Source: Bifidobacterium santillanense
GTDB lineage: Bacteria > Actinomycetota > Actinomycetes > Actinomycetales > Bifidobacteriaceae
DNA: 64,000 bases
Direction: 5' to 3'
Assembly (NCBI RefSeq): GCF_018555385.1
Contig: NZ_JAFEJS010000006.1
Span: 1 to 64,000 of the forward strand
Made by a program: the position numbers and the translations under genes. The notes beneath the pieces were generated by a model, which was not told the origin of the DNA, did no database searches, and saw nothing but the letters and a program-made list of their open reading frames with translations. This document shows, in pieces, positions 1 to 7,027 of this stretch. Numbering within the stretch: position 1 is the stretch's first letter; each line of letters starts with the position of its first letter.

Positions 1-9
1 CAGAAGATT

Positions 10-125
10 TGCGGCGACCATAGCCAAGGTGAGACGCCCGGTCCCATTCCGAACCCGGAAGCTAAGGCCTTGCACGGCGATGGTACTGCACCCGAGAGGA
101 TGTGGGAGAGTAGCACGTCGCCGCT
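10..125 (+). rRNA. rrf: 5S ribosomal RNA
   Basis: The stretch has the conserved 5S core (GGTCCCATTCCGAACCCGGA, then GATGGTACTGCA and GTGGGAGAGTAG). Its ends pair: GCGGCGAC at 11-18 with GTCGCCGC at 117-124. Length of about 116 nt is normal. The 16S and 23S genes should lie just left of the window. Confidence 0.96.
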
Positions 126-140
126 ACCAAACATCAGACA

Positions 141-169
141 AGCCCCGGTAGAGCCAAGCTCCCGGGGCT
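141..169 (+). terminator. Terminator after the rRNA operon
   Basis: AGCCCCGG at 141-148 pairs with CCGGGGCT at 162-169 across a 13-nt loop, 15 nt after the 5S gene. The T-run is short. Confidence 0.75.
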
Positions 170-274
170 TGTCGCATATCCACGCAAACGTCAATATCGC
201 GTCCGCCGTCGGCGTTTCGGACCGACGGGGTGGTGTGCGGCACGTCCGCCCGCGCACGGAATCACACCCTACGA

Positions 275-392
275 CAAACGTGTGAGCCCCGATGAACCGC
301 AGACCGAACATCGGAACGCTCATTTCCCCGGAATTCCAAGGGAACGGCGGATGTTCGGTTGTGCGGTTCCGTGCGGATGGCTCACACGTTTG
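275..392. repeat. Long imperfect inverted repeat
   Basis: The outer arms at 275-288 and 379-392 are perfect complements over 14 bp (CAAACGTGTGAGCC and its complement). Inside them, ACCGAACAT at 303-311 pairs with 351-359, and flanking AACCGC pairs with GCGGTT after a bulge. The whole could fold into one cruciform or hairpin of about 118 nt. No reading frame fits it. It may be a small non-autonomous mobile element or a structured transcript; neither is shown. Confidence 0.6.
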
Positions 393-419
393 CTATTGAG
401 AACGGTTCTCTGCGCAGTC

Positions 420-531
420 TACTTCTCCAGATGGAAGCCTTGGGCCTCGGCGTTGGGCAGGAGCGGCTTGTTGCTGGTGTCCTGGCCGCTGACCTTGACG
501 ATCTGCTCGCTGAAGGCGTCGACCGGGCGGT
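420..531 (-). pseudogene. Detached 3' end of a nitroreductase gene (left copy of a direct repeat)
   Basis: These 112 bp match 5769-5880, the 3' end of the intact nitroreductase gene, at 109 positions by my hand alignment. Read on the minus strand it encodes the same C-terminal residues ending in HLEK and a stop codon (TAG here, TAA in the intact gene). There is no start or catalytic part, so it is not a working gene. It marks the left edge of the inserted module described in the findings. Confidence 0.85.
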
Positions 532-742
532 TTGACTTTGAGACCGAGGCGCTGTAGGTCAGCTTTGGGATATTTACACATGGAATGGATGCGGTATGTG
601 TCCGGCCCGCGACCGTTTCGAGGACAGTCGGTCTAGGCCGGACTTCGGATCACTTGTCTTCGTGCCGTACTGTGTGATTGCGAGGAGTCGCCTTACGGTC
701 TTGTTCCCATCAGGTGCATTCTGTCGGTGGGGGGGACAACAG
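532..742. other. No gene seen
   Basis: About 210 bp between the nitroreductase fragment and the ABC ATPase gene. I find no coding sequence, RNA or clear hairpin. It lies inside the inserted module, downstream of its minus-strand operon. Confidence 0.5.
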
Positions 743-1492
743 TCATCGGTTGGGGACGAGAGTGATGTGCTGGTCGGTTAGGGAGACGATGTCGGGATTA
801 TGGGTGGTCATGATGACCATGGAACCTTGATCGGCGAGGCTTCGCAGGAGGTTCATGACGCGGGAAACATTGTCGGGGTCGAGGGCTGCGGTTGGCTCGT
901 CGGCGAGAACGATGCGTGGACTGCGCGTAAGCAGTCGGGCGATGGCGACACGCTGTTGTTCACCTCCTGAGAGCGTGTATACCTTGGCATTGCGTTTGTC
1001 GGAAAGTCCGACTTGGTCAAGTCCGTAGGAGGCGAGTCGACTGCGTTGGGAACGTGGGATACCCGCGCTGGACATGGCGAGGTCAAGATTGCGGTTGACG
1101 GTCCATTGGTCGACAAGTGCGTAATTCTGGAAGAGAAAGCCGTACGCGTTGCGGTAGAGTTGGCGGATCCGACCTCGCCCCAGTCTATCGAGACGTTGAT
1201 GACCGTAAGTGATGATACCTCGATCGAGAGGTTCGAGCAGCCCGATTGCGTTGAGCAGGGTGGTCTTACCCGCACCGGAGGGACCTGTGATTGCGGTGAT
1301 GGTGCCGGGGTCGATGTGAAAGGTGAGATCGTGCCATAGAATGCGACCATTGATGCTTTTCGTCAGTCCCGCTGCATCAAGCGAAGCTGGGCTGTTGGTT
1401 TTGATCATCTTGGGCGTGTGGTTCATACTGATGTTGTCATTCATGGTAGTGTTCTTCGGATTTGTGGGCAGCTTGTTATCGTTGGCGTTCAT
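743..1492 (-). CDS. ABC transporter ATP-binding protein of the peptide/bacteriocin-associated module
   Basis: A 249-residue ATPase of the MacB/LolD-like class. Visible motifs are Walker A GPSGAGKTT (about residue 70), signature LSGGEQQR, Walker B IVLADEPTAALD and the H-loop TTHN. The start chosen (ATG at 1492) overlaps the stop of the membrane-protein gene by four bases (ATGA), so the two are probably translationally coupled. The first 35 residues before the ABC fold are rich in Asn, Met and Lys, and starts further in are possible. It most likely powers the neighbouring membrane protein. The substrate could be the 35-residue peptide encoded upstream, or an antimicrobial expelled for self-protection; the sequence does not decide. 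Confidence 0.85.
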   Translation of the reverse strand: MNANDNKLPTNPKNTTMNDNISMNHTPKMIKTNSPASLDAAGLTKSINGRILWHDLTFHIDPGTITAITGPSGAGKTTLLNAIGLLEPLDRGIITYGHQRLDRLGRGRIRQLYRNAYGFLFQNYALVDQWTVNRNLDLAMSSAGIPRSQRSRLASYGLDQVGLSDKRNAKVYTLSGGEQQRVAIARLLTRSPRIVLADEPTAALDPDNVSRVMNLLRSLADQGSMVIMTTHNPDIVSLTDQHITLVPNR

Positions 1493-3489
1493 GATTGTTT
1501 GATGGTGTCGGCGCGCATTCTCCGGTCCCACACGGCGCAGGTAAGGAATGCCGCTGCCAGGCCTACCAAGATGATGAGGGCAGTGGTCAGAGTCCATTGC
1601 CCGCTACTGTGCCATGGTGCGACGGCGATGCTGCCTGAGACCAGACAGACGAGGACGATGAGAGCGTGCGGCCCGTATCGTCTGATGACGGTCGCGCCGT
1701 GGATGTACTGGACGAATAACCTCTGACGATGGCGTTCGCAGTAGCCGTCACTCAAAGTCGCAACTACGATGGCCAGTCCCATGACGGTGGACAGGGCCAT
1801 GAGCCCGAACTCTGTAATTGTCTGCTGTGCCTGTGCAACCTGAGATTGTGCCTGTTCGACGGTATTCTGAGCCGAAGCAACCAGACCCGTCAGATTGTAT
1901 GATTGCAGCCATCCGTCGAGCTGCCTGACGGTTCCGGCGGCGAACAAGACGCTGCCCTGACTGGCGTAGGCAAGCCTGTTCGACGGCGATATCGCGGTCG
2001 CGGGTAGGACGACGATCATCGTTGTCGCGTGCAACTGTGTGGCATTGGCTTGAATCGCGGACGGTGTGTACAGGCGTATCGTCAGATCGTCGGGGAGGGA
2101 ACCAGATGTGGTCTTGGTATCGTCCAAGCGGGTGCCATCGACCTTGTCGGCGAGATCACGTTCCATGCTGACGAGCTTTTCCAGTGCGCCAGTCAGATAG
2201 GTTCCTTCTTTCCGCATGCCCGAAGGCAAGAGCAGTTGTGCTTTGTCTTCGGCTTCATGGTCGTAGGGGATGCCAAGCTGCCGAGCTGCGGTCGGGTTGA
2301 CGATCAGGCAAGGACGGCTCGTTTCGGGTGTGTGCCCGTCCAGCTGGTCGAGCATGCATTGAGGTTCGTAGTCGATGATCTCCAGTTTGCCGTGTCGATC
2401 AAGGGCGTCGGTGAATGACTGCCATCTCGATGTGTACTGGTCCATTTCCTTGCTGGTCATGCTCCAGAACGACAAGGAATAGGCATTGGGTGCCTTGGAA
2501 GCCAGAACGGCAGCACGATGCGCGGCGGATGCCTGACCGATTGAATCCATGGCGATCGCCGATGTGGCCGATGTGGCCGATGCACCTGCCAACAACGCTA
2601 TGACGGACACAGCCATAATGACACGCAGTGGTCGTTTTCCCTTGATCTGGTCAAGTATGCGCGTCACCAAAACCGAGACCGACAACGAAGCCAGCAGAGA
2701 GGCCATCAGCATCACAGATAGAGAGCCCATGCTTGTGGCCGCCGCGGTCAGAAACGGCAGTCGGTTCGTTCGAACACCCCATACCATACCCGATATCAGG
2801 ATCAGCAGGAGTATGGCTCCGACCATGACCGTGCACTCGATGAGCCAGTTTCCGCAGATCTCACGGGCAACTGCCGTTAACCGGGGCATGCCATGGAACG
2901 ACTGAATCGCACGGCGTTTCATCATCGCCGATGAGGACACCAAGCCAGCGGCCAGAGTCAGAAAGAACACGAACAACGGCAGTACAGCCAACGGCGTCTG
3001 TGCGAACTGCCCCATCAGATAACGGATTGATGCGATTTCCGGTGTATCCGTTTTCAATCCTCTCACGTTCAGTGCTGCGACGAAGTCGCGTACGTCATCC
3101 GACTCTCCATAGACGATCCATCGGCCGGTCGGTGCGGTGAGTTCGTCCGCTTTGCGTACGATGATCCGATCGCCGAATACGTAACTACGTGCGGTATCAC
3201 CGACCACGGGTGCTCCCGGTATATGAGTCATATCTCGTGCGTCGGTGACCAGCAGTACATCGCCTCCGCCGGCATCCGCTGAATTTGAAACCAACTTGGC
3301 CGCCACGACATGATGTTCTCCGGCTACCGTTCCCAGTGTGGACACGTTTGCATCGTTTGCGCTCGTCACCTGTACTGCGCCCGTGCCGCTTAACGGGAAC
3401 CATGATCCCACCATTCCGGCGAATAATGCGCTGGTCAGTATGGTCACCATCACGTCTAACAGGATGGCAATCTTCAACAGTCGATGCAC
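1489..3489 (-). CDS. Bacteriocin-associated integral membrane protein (DUF1430-like ABC permease)
   Basis: A protein of about 666 residues with one N-terminal membrane helix, a large outside segment, three to four helices at residues about 150-310, a second large domain, and three C-terminal helices. Two short HG motifs follow helices (SFHGMPRL and QYIHGATVIRRYG), as in the DUF1430 family found beside lactococcin-972-type bacteriocins and their immunity/transport ATPases. I prefer the GTG at 3489, preceded by GAAAGGA about 11 bases upstream, because it places the hydrophobic segment at the N terminus. An upstream GTG at 3540 lies in a hairpin. The gene follows the small peptide gene and overlaps the ATPase gene. 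Family assignment is by pattern and should be tested with a profile search. Confidence 0.7.
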   Translation of the reverse strand: MHRLLKIAILLDVMVTILTSALFAGMVGSWFPLSGTGAVQVTSANDANVSTLGTVAGEHHVVAAKLVSNSADAGGGDVLLVTDARDMTHIPGAPVVGDTARSYVFGDRIIVRKADELTAPTGRWIVYGESDDVRDFVAALNVRGLKTDTPEIASIRYLMGQFAQTPLAVLPLFVFFLTLAAGLVSSSAMMKRRAIQSFHGMPRLTAVAREICGNWLIECTVMVGAILLLILISGMVWGVRTNRLPFLTAAATSMGSLSVMLMASLLASLSVSVLVTRILDQIKGKRPLRVIMAVSVIALLAGASATSATSAIAMDSIGQASAAHRAAVLASKAPNAYSLSFWSMTSKEMDQYTSRWQSFTDALDRHGKLEIIDYEPQCMLDQLDGHTPETSRPCLIVNPTAARQLGIPYDHEAEDKAQLLLPSGMRKEGTYLTGALEKLVSMERDLADKVDGTRLDDTKTTSGSLPDDLTIRLYTPSAIQANATQLHATTMIVVLPATAISPSNRLAYASQGSVLFAAGTVRQLDGWLQSYNLTGLVASAQNTVEQAQSQVAQAQQTITEFGLMALSTVMGLAIVVATLSDGYCERHRQRLFVQYIHGATVIRRYGPHALIVLVCLVSGSIAVAPWHSSGQWTLTTALIILVGLAAAFLTCAVWDRRMRADTIKQS

Positions 3490-3551
3490 TGGAGTGATGT
3501 TCCTTTCATAACGAAAGCGCGACGGCCATAGAGCCGTCACGCATGTTTACT

Positions 3552-3568
3552 CATCGGGTTTCCCGATG
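3552..3568 (-). terminator. Hairpin directly after the peptide gene (terminator or attenuator)
   Basis: CATCGGG at 3552-3558 pairs with CCCGATG at 3562-3568 across a three-base loop, one base after the peptide stop codon. There is no strong U-run, so it may only reduce read-through, which would give more peptide than transporter. A second weaker hairpin (GACGGC/GCCGTC) lies at about 3521-3538. Confidence 0.5.
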
Positions 3569-3569
3569 G

Positions 3570-3677
3570 TTAGAAGACTTCATAGAAAGCTCGAGTCGTA
3601 CCGGACGTGACCCAAGCCGATGCGCGTGACCACGCGCCCGGCGCGGCATAAGCGCCGTTCCGTTTGGAGATATTCAT
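3570..3677 (-). CDS. Candidate 35-residue peptide (bacteriocin or pheromone precursor)
   Basis: The ATG at 3677 is preceded by a good ribosome binding site (GAAAGG, seven bases away) and the frame ends at TAA, giving 35 residues. The product starts MNISKRNGAYAAPGAWSRAS and ends in FYEVF. It has two Trp, two Tyr, two Phe, no Cys, and a net positive charge of about +3. It lies first in the minus-strand operon before the DUF1430-like protein and ABC ATPase, and is divergent from a two-component system. That arrangement is typical of secreted peptides with their own exporter, immunity protein and sensor. I do not recognise its family. The role is inferred from position and composition only. An in-frame start further upstream would give about 70 residues but lacks a good ribosome binding site. 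Confidence 0.5.
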   Translation of the reverse strand: MNISKRNGAYAAPGAWSRASAWVTSGTTRAFYEVF

Positions 3678-3807
3678 GATGATGCCTTTCGTTGTGCTGA
3701 TTGCAGTTCTTCGAGGAGCCGAAAAGAACGATAGGTTCGAGAAAAGGCCGTGAGAAGGCCTTGTAATCGGAAGCGATGACAAGAATCATCGAATGCCATC
3801 GAAACCA

Positions 3808-3835
3808 ATGACAGCGGTGCGCGCCGAGCTATACT
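3808..3835 (+). promoter_or_regulatory. Promoter of the two-component operon, giving a leaderless mRNA
   Basis: ATGACA at 3808-3813 (five of six to TTGACA) and TATACT at 3830-3835 are 16 bp apart. Transcription would begin at about 3842-3844, at the ATG of the response regulator, which has no ribosome binding site. Confidence 0.6.
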
Positions 3836-3843
3836 GTGCAGTC

Positions 3844-4494
3844 ATGGAAAACGAGCACAATACCCTGCTGATCGTGGATAACGACCGCATCACCCTAATG
3901 GCACTGCGTTCGTTTTTGGAGAAGGCATTGCCTGACTTCAGCCTGTTGCCTCCCGTAGATAGAGGGGATGAAGCCATCCGACAGTGCACGAGCGTGTTCA
4001 ACCCACCTGAGGTGTTACTCATCGATATGTCGATGAACGGCATCAACGGTCCCATGGCCATCAGGGCCATTCGGAGAGAGAACCGTGCGATACGCATCTT
4101 GGCGATGACGTCGTTCACCCTTGCGGACTATGCGTGTGAAGCGGCCGACGCCGGCTCGCAGGGCATCATCAGCAAGAACGATGTCCAGCACATGTCTCAG
4201 GCCCTGCGGACCATCGCGGATGGTCGTGTATGGGATGGAGGTTCCGGTGTCGTGTTCGAGGATGCTGCCTTGGCCTACGAGCATGTCAGGGCCAATAGGA
4301 GAAACGATCTATCCGCGCGTGAAATTGAGGCCGTGGATGCGTGGAGCCGGGGCATGACCGCCGCTCGGATCGCCGAGCACATGGACGTGTCCGAGAACAC
4401 CGTGCGCACCTATCTGGCGCGTGCTTCGGAGAAACTCGGTTGTGCGAGCCGCAAGGAACTCATCGGCGCCTGGCTGCGGCTGCGCAGCCGTTGA
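3844..4494 (+). CDS. NarL/FixJ-type response regulator
   Basis: A 216-residue regulator. The receiver domain (about 1-125) has the acidic pair in VDND (D12/D14), the likely phosphorylation site D61 in LLIDMSMNG, the switch T89/S90 and K111. A LuxR-type helix-turn-helix follows at about 155-212 (SAREIEAVDAWSRGMTAARI, then SENTVRTYL). It precedes the histidine kinase gene by 8 bp. I chose ATG 3844 because a promoter ends right at it, so the message would be leaderless; an ATG at 3793 would place the promoter inside the gene. It probably controls the divergent peptide/transporter operon. Confidence 0.88.
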   Translation: MENEHNTLLIVDNDRITLMALRSFLEKALPDFSLLPPVDRGDEAIRQCTSVFNPPEVLLIDMSMNGINGPMAIRAIRRENRAIRILAMTSFTLADYACEAADAGSQGIISKNDVQHMSQALRTIADGRVWDGGSGVVFEDAALAYEHVRANRRNDLSAREIEAVDAWSRGMTAARIAEHMDVSENTVRTYLARASEKLGCASRKELIGAWLRLRSR

Positions 4495-4502
4495 CCGATA
4501 TC

Positions 4503-5666
4503 ATGCCGCATATTATGCACACGGCTGTTCGGACACTGATGAATCGTATACGGTCCCATCCGGGTATCACCGCACTCTGTTTGGCTGATCTCCTGTTCGT
4601 CGTTTTGGAGTGGGTGTCCTCACCTCCATCGGGATCGTTGATGACGATCGTATCCGTAGTGCTGATCGCTTGTATCGCTGCCACGCCCGTCATGCCCCGG
4701 CTGTCGCAATGGTTGGTGATCGGATGCTACTGCGTGTCATTGCTGCCACTGGGATATACCGTCGTGCAGGATGTCTCGTTGGCTATTGCAATCGGAATAT
4801 TGGCCTATCTATACCCATTCACGGATGGAGTCGCCGCTGTAGTCGTGGCAACGATTGGCGGCCAGATCAATGCCGTGGTTGTTTATAGTCAGTCGTCGTT
4901 TTTCGATATCGCCGCATTCGCTCGAGTGATATTGCCGTTGGCCACCGCATGGGTATGCGGTTATGCCGCCAATCTTCATCAGAAGAGCATCCACATGCAG
5001 CGACTTGCGGAGAAGCATCTCGCCGCGGAAAAGGAAAACGAGCGTTTGCAGGCCAATGCCAAGATCGCCGTACGCATGCACGATACATTGACCAACGATC
5101 TCAGTTGCATTTCCGCCATTGCGCATCAGCATCCCGATGATCCTGAGTGGAACGTCATACTCCGGCGGAGTCAATCTGCATTCGTTCAGGCGCATGCTGT
5201 CATCGATTACCTATCCGGCCGCGGCATCAGGGAAGGAGATGGCGGTCCATTCATGGAACGGCTGAGACAACAATTGGATGAGGACGGCAAATATCTCGAT
5301 TTCCTTGGATACCACGGCGTTCCGGAGCTCCACGGCGAGGCGTTGGTCACCACACATGATGCCGAGGAAGAGATATTGGCCTTGCTTAAAGAAATCGGCA
5401 CCAACATCCAGCGTCATGCCGTTCCCGGTGATGAGTCCTACATACTCAATGTTGATGTCACAGCCGAAGGCGTGGAGATATTCGAAACCAATGACGTCAG
5501 TCGAACGGTGCTAAGCGAGGCAGAGCGCTCCGGTCGGGGCTTGGCTATGCATCGTGAACAAATCAAGCGGCTTGGCGGGATCTTGGACACCAACCTTGAC
5601 GGACAGCTCTGGATACTGCACGCCGATATCCCCTGGGATAAGCGGATGATGGTGCCCAAGCGGTAG
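4503..5666 (+). CDS. Membrane sensor histidine kinase (HisKA_3 / NarX-DesK class)
   Basis: About 387 residues. Residues 20-155 form about five or six membrane helices without a large outside sensor domain. A short coiled-coil linker (160-185) follows, then the phosphoacceptor box RMHDTLTNDL (His193). The ATPase domain shows an N-box-like stretch (KEIGTNIQRHA) and a G-box (SGRGLAMHRE). This layout, with only membrane helices as input, is common in kinases that sense peptides or membrane stress. It is paired with the response regulator just upstream. The start is uncertain: no ribosome binding site is visible at ATG 4503, and ATGs at 4515 and 4539 are alternatives. Confidence 0.85.
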   Translation: MPHIMHTAVRTLMNRIRSHPGITALCLADLLFVVLEWVSSPPSGSLMTIVSVVLIACIAATPVMPRLSQWLVIGCYCVSLLPLGYTVVQDVSLAIAIGILAYLYPFTDGVAAVVVATIGGQINAVVVYSQSSFFDIAAFARVILPLATAWVCGYAANLHQKSIHMQRLAEKHLAAEKENERLQANAKIAVRMHDTLTNDLSCISAIAHQHPDDPEWNVILRRSQSAFVQAHAVIDYLSGRGIREGDGGPFMERLRQQLDEDGKYLDFLGYHGVPELHGEALVTTHDAEEEILALLKEIGTNIQRHAVPGDESYILNVDVTAEGVEIFETNDVSRTVLSEAERSGRGLAMHREQIKRLGGILDTNLDGQLWILHADIPWDKRMMVPKR

Positions 5667-5767
5667 GTTGGTTTGCATTCGGGAGCGCACGATCGCGTAT
5701 CCGTGGTCAACGGCATGAACCATTACGGTTGTGCGCTCCCAAACGGGCCATGGCTTGCAGGAATGAG

Positions 5768-6550
5768 TTACTTCTCCAGATGGAAACCTTGGGCCTCAGC
5801 GTTGGGCAGGAGCGGCTTGCTGCTGGTGTCCTGGCCGCTGACCTTGACGATCTGCTCGCTGAAGGCGTCGACCGGGCGGTCGGTGTTGCGCAGATCGTAG
5901 TACTGGTGCACGGTCGCGTCGAACTCGTCGAGCCCCTCCAGCGCCGCGTCGGCATCGGACGGGTACTCGTTCTCGAAGAACTGCATCGAACGCGGCATGC
6001 GCGGCTTCAGCGCCGGCTCCTGATCGGGCTTGCCGATCGCGAGGGCGAGCACCGGGTACGTGTACTTCGGCAGCTTGCACGCCTCGATCAGTCCCGGGAC
6101 GTCGTTCAACACGGACCCCAGAATCACACAACCAAGTCCCAGCGAATACGCGGCCGTCTCCATCGCGTGCAGCGCCAGAACGGCGTCGTTCTGCGCCTGC
6201 GTGAAGTGGTAGCTGGCGGTGAGCCACCAATCCGGCGAGGATGTATCCACGCCCTTGCGTTCGGCGATGCGGGCGTTGCGCTGCTCGTCGATGATGAACA
6301 GGTACAGCAGCGGCGCCTCGGCGATGTACGGCTGACGACCGAACTCGGCGAACTTCGCCTTGAGCTCGGGGTCGGTCACACGGATCGCCGACCAGTCGTT
6401 GAGGTACTGGCTCGAAGCGGCGCGCTGCGCGACGGTCTCCAGAACGGCACGGGTGTCGTCGTCGATCGGATCGTCCTTGAACTTGCGGATGGAACGACGG
6501 TTCAGCAGCGTGCGAACCGTCTCATTATCAAGATCAGAATGTGTTGCCAT
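5768..6550 (-). CDS. Nitroreductase-family flavoprotein (NfsA/FRP-like)
   Basis: A 260-residue FMN-dependent NAD(P)H oxidoreductase. The N-terminal RRSIRKFKDDPI motif binds FMN phosphate, SSQYLNDWSAIRV follows, and GLGCVILGSVLND is the usual C-terminal flavin contact. Length fits the NfsA/FRP group (about 240-250). The ATG at 6550 follows a G-rich ribosome binding site and is preferred over an upstream start at 6607. Likely roles are reduction of nitro compounds, quinones or flavin; the substrate cannot be told. Its last 112 bp are duplicated at 420-531, so the neighbouring module was probably inserted at its 3' end while leaving the gene whole. Confidence 0.85.
   Translation of the reverse strand: MATHSDLDNETVRTLLNRRSIRKFKDDPIDDDTRAVLETVAQRAASSQYLNDWSAIRVTDPELKAKFAEFGRQPYIAEAPLLYLFIIDEQRNARIAERKGVDTSSPDWWLTASYHFTQAQNDAVLALHAMETAAYSLGLGCVILGSVLNDVPGLIEACKLPKYTYPVLALAIGKPDQEPALKPRMPRSMQFFENEYPSDADAALEGLDEFDATVHQYYDLRNTDRPVDAFSEQIVKVSGQDTSSKPLLPNAEAQGFHLEK
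5769..5880. repeat. Right copy of the 112-bp direct repeat flanking the inserted module
   Basis: Matches 420-531 with three mismatches, same orientation, and includes the nitroreductase stop codon. The sequences outside the repeat on either side are unrelated. The 5.2 kb between the copies holds the peptide, transporter and two-component genes. Confidence 0.85.
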
Positions 6551-6617
6551 AACCCCCATTATCGCAGTTTCACCAAGAAAACGGAAAAGACGATCCGCAA
6601 CATTCATGCGTAACGGA

Positions 6618-6783
6618 GGTGTGGGATGCCGTACGCGATGCTCGACCGTAGGCTTGGCTGCTGAGCCGTTAGAGGAGCGATCCAGTGGATCGCTCCTAGG
6701 CGAAGTGAGCAGCTACGCTGCGAAGTTCCAGCGAAGGCTGGAAGCCTTGAGTGTGTCGAGCATCGCGTACGGCATCCCACACC
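6618..6783. repeat. Large hairpin element with 28-bp perfect arms
   Basis: Arms at 6618-6645 and 6756-6783 are exact complements over 28 bp. A second perfect 11-bp hairpin (6673-6683 with 6687-6697) lies inside. The inner flank CGACCGTAGGCTTGGC is shared with the hairpin at 39431-39515, whose arms differ in sequence. It sits between the divergent nitroreductase gene and urtA, so it is not a simple terminator. Confidence 0.8.
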
Positions 6784-7027
6784 GGCCGCCCACCGAAACC
6801 ACCATGCGAAACGAAGTCGTTTACCTGTTGGACATCAATGAGACGAAAACGAAACACGAGGGCAACGGCGGGGAAAGCACGGAATGTGATGCTGTCACCT
6901 ACAAGCGTTCAGGGTGGTACGCGGGGGACGGCGTCCATCGGTCGCGGATCTCTCGTGGTGCGTCTTCGGACGCGGCAACCGAACGCGAGCGAACGTCAAT
7001 CACGTCGTACGCAGAGAGAGGGACCGT

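Noticed and set aside
1013..1339. Plus-strand frames over the ABC ATPase gene
   Set aside because: They are antisense to an ATPase with all motifs present and have no initiation signals.
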